8,083 nucleotides of DNA. It comes from Deltaproteobacteria bacterium (lineage in GTDB: Bacteria; Bdellovibrionota; Bdellovibrionia; JABDDW01). Below the pieces are notes generated by a model that saw only the letters and a list, made by a program, of their open reading frames with translations, searched no databases and was not told the origin of the DNA. Position 1 is the stretch's first letter. Each line of letters starts with the position of its first letter. Location: positions 1 through 8,083 of the forward strand of contig JABDDW010000066.1 of NCBI GenBank assembly GCA_013287405.1, given 5' to 3'. Below are positions 7,204 through 8,083 of the stretch, piece after piece. A program made the translations under genes and the position numbers.

Positions 7204-7210
7204 AAAACTT

Positions 7211-7681
7211 TTAACGGATTCTGCATTTTTGGAAGTCGCAACGACCCTCACAACAGTCGCTGTCAGTTCCGCAGGTTTTTCCAACAGGCACTGAACAATT
7301 ATTTTTCCCAGAGCAGAGGTGGAAATGGCAGTTATCCGATTGACACTCTACATCCTTATGACATTCATCCCCTATTTTCAAAATATGGACCGGTAAAGGA
7401 GGTGTGGGCGCCGGAGTCCCAATGACCATCTGTTTTTGTGGCTCGTCTCTCCCAAATTCAACCAACTTTCCACTTTCAAATACCGTTTGGAGGCCGCCTT
7501 CTTGGGAATAATGCCAGGTCTCCTTTTCCCCCTTCAATTCCCTTAAGTCCGGAGCCCCCAAGAGATCTTTAACTTGGGGAGCGCTCATTCCCTTTTCTAG
7601 GCTATTAAATTTTAGATTAAAAGCGGGAGGAGCCGCGAAAACGATGCCAGCCACAAGAATCTTGAAAAAAACACTAAGCAA
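7211..7681 (-). CDS. Secreted protein with BamE/SmpA-like domain and ten-cysteine tail
   Basis: A 156-residue protein with an N-terminal signal peptide (about 1-20, KILVAGIVFAAPPA). Residues 27-75 (LEKGMSAPQVKDLLGAPD, then ETWHY and SGKLVEFG) look like a SmpA/OmlA/BamE-type fold, where a 'GM...V..LLG.PD' loop is typical. A Pro-rich linker (89-97) leads to a tail with ten Cys (107, 113, 118, 123, 129, 137, 143, 144, 148, 153). Their spacing, such as CHKDVECQSDNCHFHLC and CGTDSDCCEGRCDFQKC, resembles the Dickkopf-like disulfide modules seen in secreted proteins of deltaproteobacteria-like species. Function is unknown; the site between ctaB and sco hints at a role in the envelope or in oxidase assembly, which is inference. 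The start is a TTG at 7681 that overlaps the ctaB end by eight bases, with GGA seven bases before it; no ATG gives the full signal peptide. Confidence 0.75.
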   Translation of the reverse strand: MLSVFFKILVAGIVFAAPPAFNLKFNSLEKGMSAPQVKDLLGAPDLRELKGEKETWHYSQEGGLQTVFESGKLVEFGRDEPQKQMVIGTPAPTPPLPVHILKIGDECHKDVECQSDNCHFHLCSGKNNCSVPVGKTCGTDSDCCEGRCDFQKCRIR

Positions 7682-8083
7682 GGGGAGTTCCGTGGGTCAC
7701 CGTCCCCACCAGTAAGAAGGTGAAGAGTAAGAGCAGGTATACAATAGAATATCCAAATAGCATGTAGGCCGACTTGTTATCTTTCTTTTTGAGAAGGACA
7801 TAAGTTTGTCTCAAGAAGATAAGGCCGAGAATTGTCCCACTCACAAGATAGGTCGTCCCCCCAGCTCGAATCAGTGTGGGGGCCAATGTTAATGGAATAA
7901 GAAGCAAAGAATACCATAGAATCTCTAAACGGGTTCGTCTATCACCAGAAACGACGGGAAGCATGGGAACTTTGGCCTCTCGATAGTCTTCCTTGATGAC
8001 AAGGGCCAGGGCCCAAAAATGCGGCGGCGTCCAAACAAAAATTATAAGAAATAAGATCCAAGCTAATAAAGAGATGTGACCTG
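7674..8083 (-). CDS. ctaB: Protoheme IX farnesyltransferase (heme O synthase), C-terminal part
   Basis: The last 135 residues of CtaB/CyoE, an inner-membrane UbiA-type prenyltransferase that adds a farnesyl group to heme B to make heme O, the precursor of the heme A needed by the oxidase downstream. The gene continues past the right edge, so its start and the first Asp-rich motif are not visible. The family mark VWTPPHFWALALVIKEDY, followed by VPMLPVV, is clear. Further hydrophobic helices follow at about 54-70, 76-94 and 108-126 of the visible part. The frame stays open to the edge and ends at the TAG at 7674-7676, overlapping the TTG start of the next gene by eight bases. Placement just ahead of sco and coxBAC is common for ctaB. 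Confidence 0.95.
   Translation of the reverse strand, partial: GHISLLAWILFLIIFVWTPPHFWALALVIKEDYREAKVPMLPVVSGDRRTRLEILWYSLLLIPLTLAPTLIRAGGTTYLVSGTILGLIFLRQTYVLLKKKDNKSAYMLFGYSIVYLLLLFTFLLVGTVTHGTPLA

Noticed and set aside
1..8083. CRISPR arrays, tRNA or rRNA genes, insertion sequences
   Set aside because: I looked for direct-repeat/spacer patterns, cloverleaf features and transposase-like frames and saw none.

Overview
The window holds most of an aa3/caa3-type cytochrome c oxidase gene cluster, all on the minus strand, followed downstream by a surface-lipoprotein gene and a remnant of a Fic-family gene. The oxidase has the A2-type subunit I signature (YSHPAVY) and a subunit II with a fused heme c domain. 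A small BamE-like, cysteine-rich secreted protein sits among the cox genes. This suggests a Gram-negative, aerobically respiring bacterium of the former Deltaproteobacteria, perhaps Bdellovibrionota. That placement is an inference from gene style and moderate GC, not from a phylogenetic test.

Layout in the direction of transcription (right to left). 8083-7674: 3' part of ctaB, heme O synthase, cut by the window edge. 7681-7211: a small secreted protein with a BamE/SmpA-like domain and a 10-Cys tail. 7203-7175: a good sigma70-type promoter. 7137-6307: SCO copper chaperone. 6289-5315: coxB with a CuA site and one heme c. 5310-3652: coxA. 3659-2991: coxC. 2986-1886: a subunit IV-like protein fused to two cytochrome c domains. 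A 443-base gap (1885-1443) has no gene I can support. 1442-197: a lipoprotein made of NHL-type beta-propeller repeats, whose frame is broken by one base at a run of eight G. 168-1: C-terminal part of a Fic-family protein, lacking the catalytic HPFxDGNGR segment and leaving the window on the left.

The genes from ctaB to coxD form one functional unit. CtaB makes heme O, the precursor of heme A. SCO delivers copper to CuA in CoxB. CoxB passes electrons from its heme c through CuA to heme a and the heme a3/CuB centre in CoxA. CoxC and the CoxD-type protein complete the complex. The cox genes are tightly packed: gaps of 17, 4 and 4 bases, plus an 8-base coxA/coxC overlap. Ribosome binding sites lie inside the end of the preceding gene, which points to translational coupling. 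Counting CoxB and the CoxD fusion, the predicted enzyme would carry three c-type hemes besides hemes a and a3.

The points most worth a second look are the CoxD-diheme fusion, the apparent loss of the Met ligand in its second heme domain, the G8 frameshift in the lipoprotein gene, the cysteine-rich protein inside the cox cluster, and the Fic remnant.
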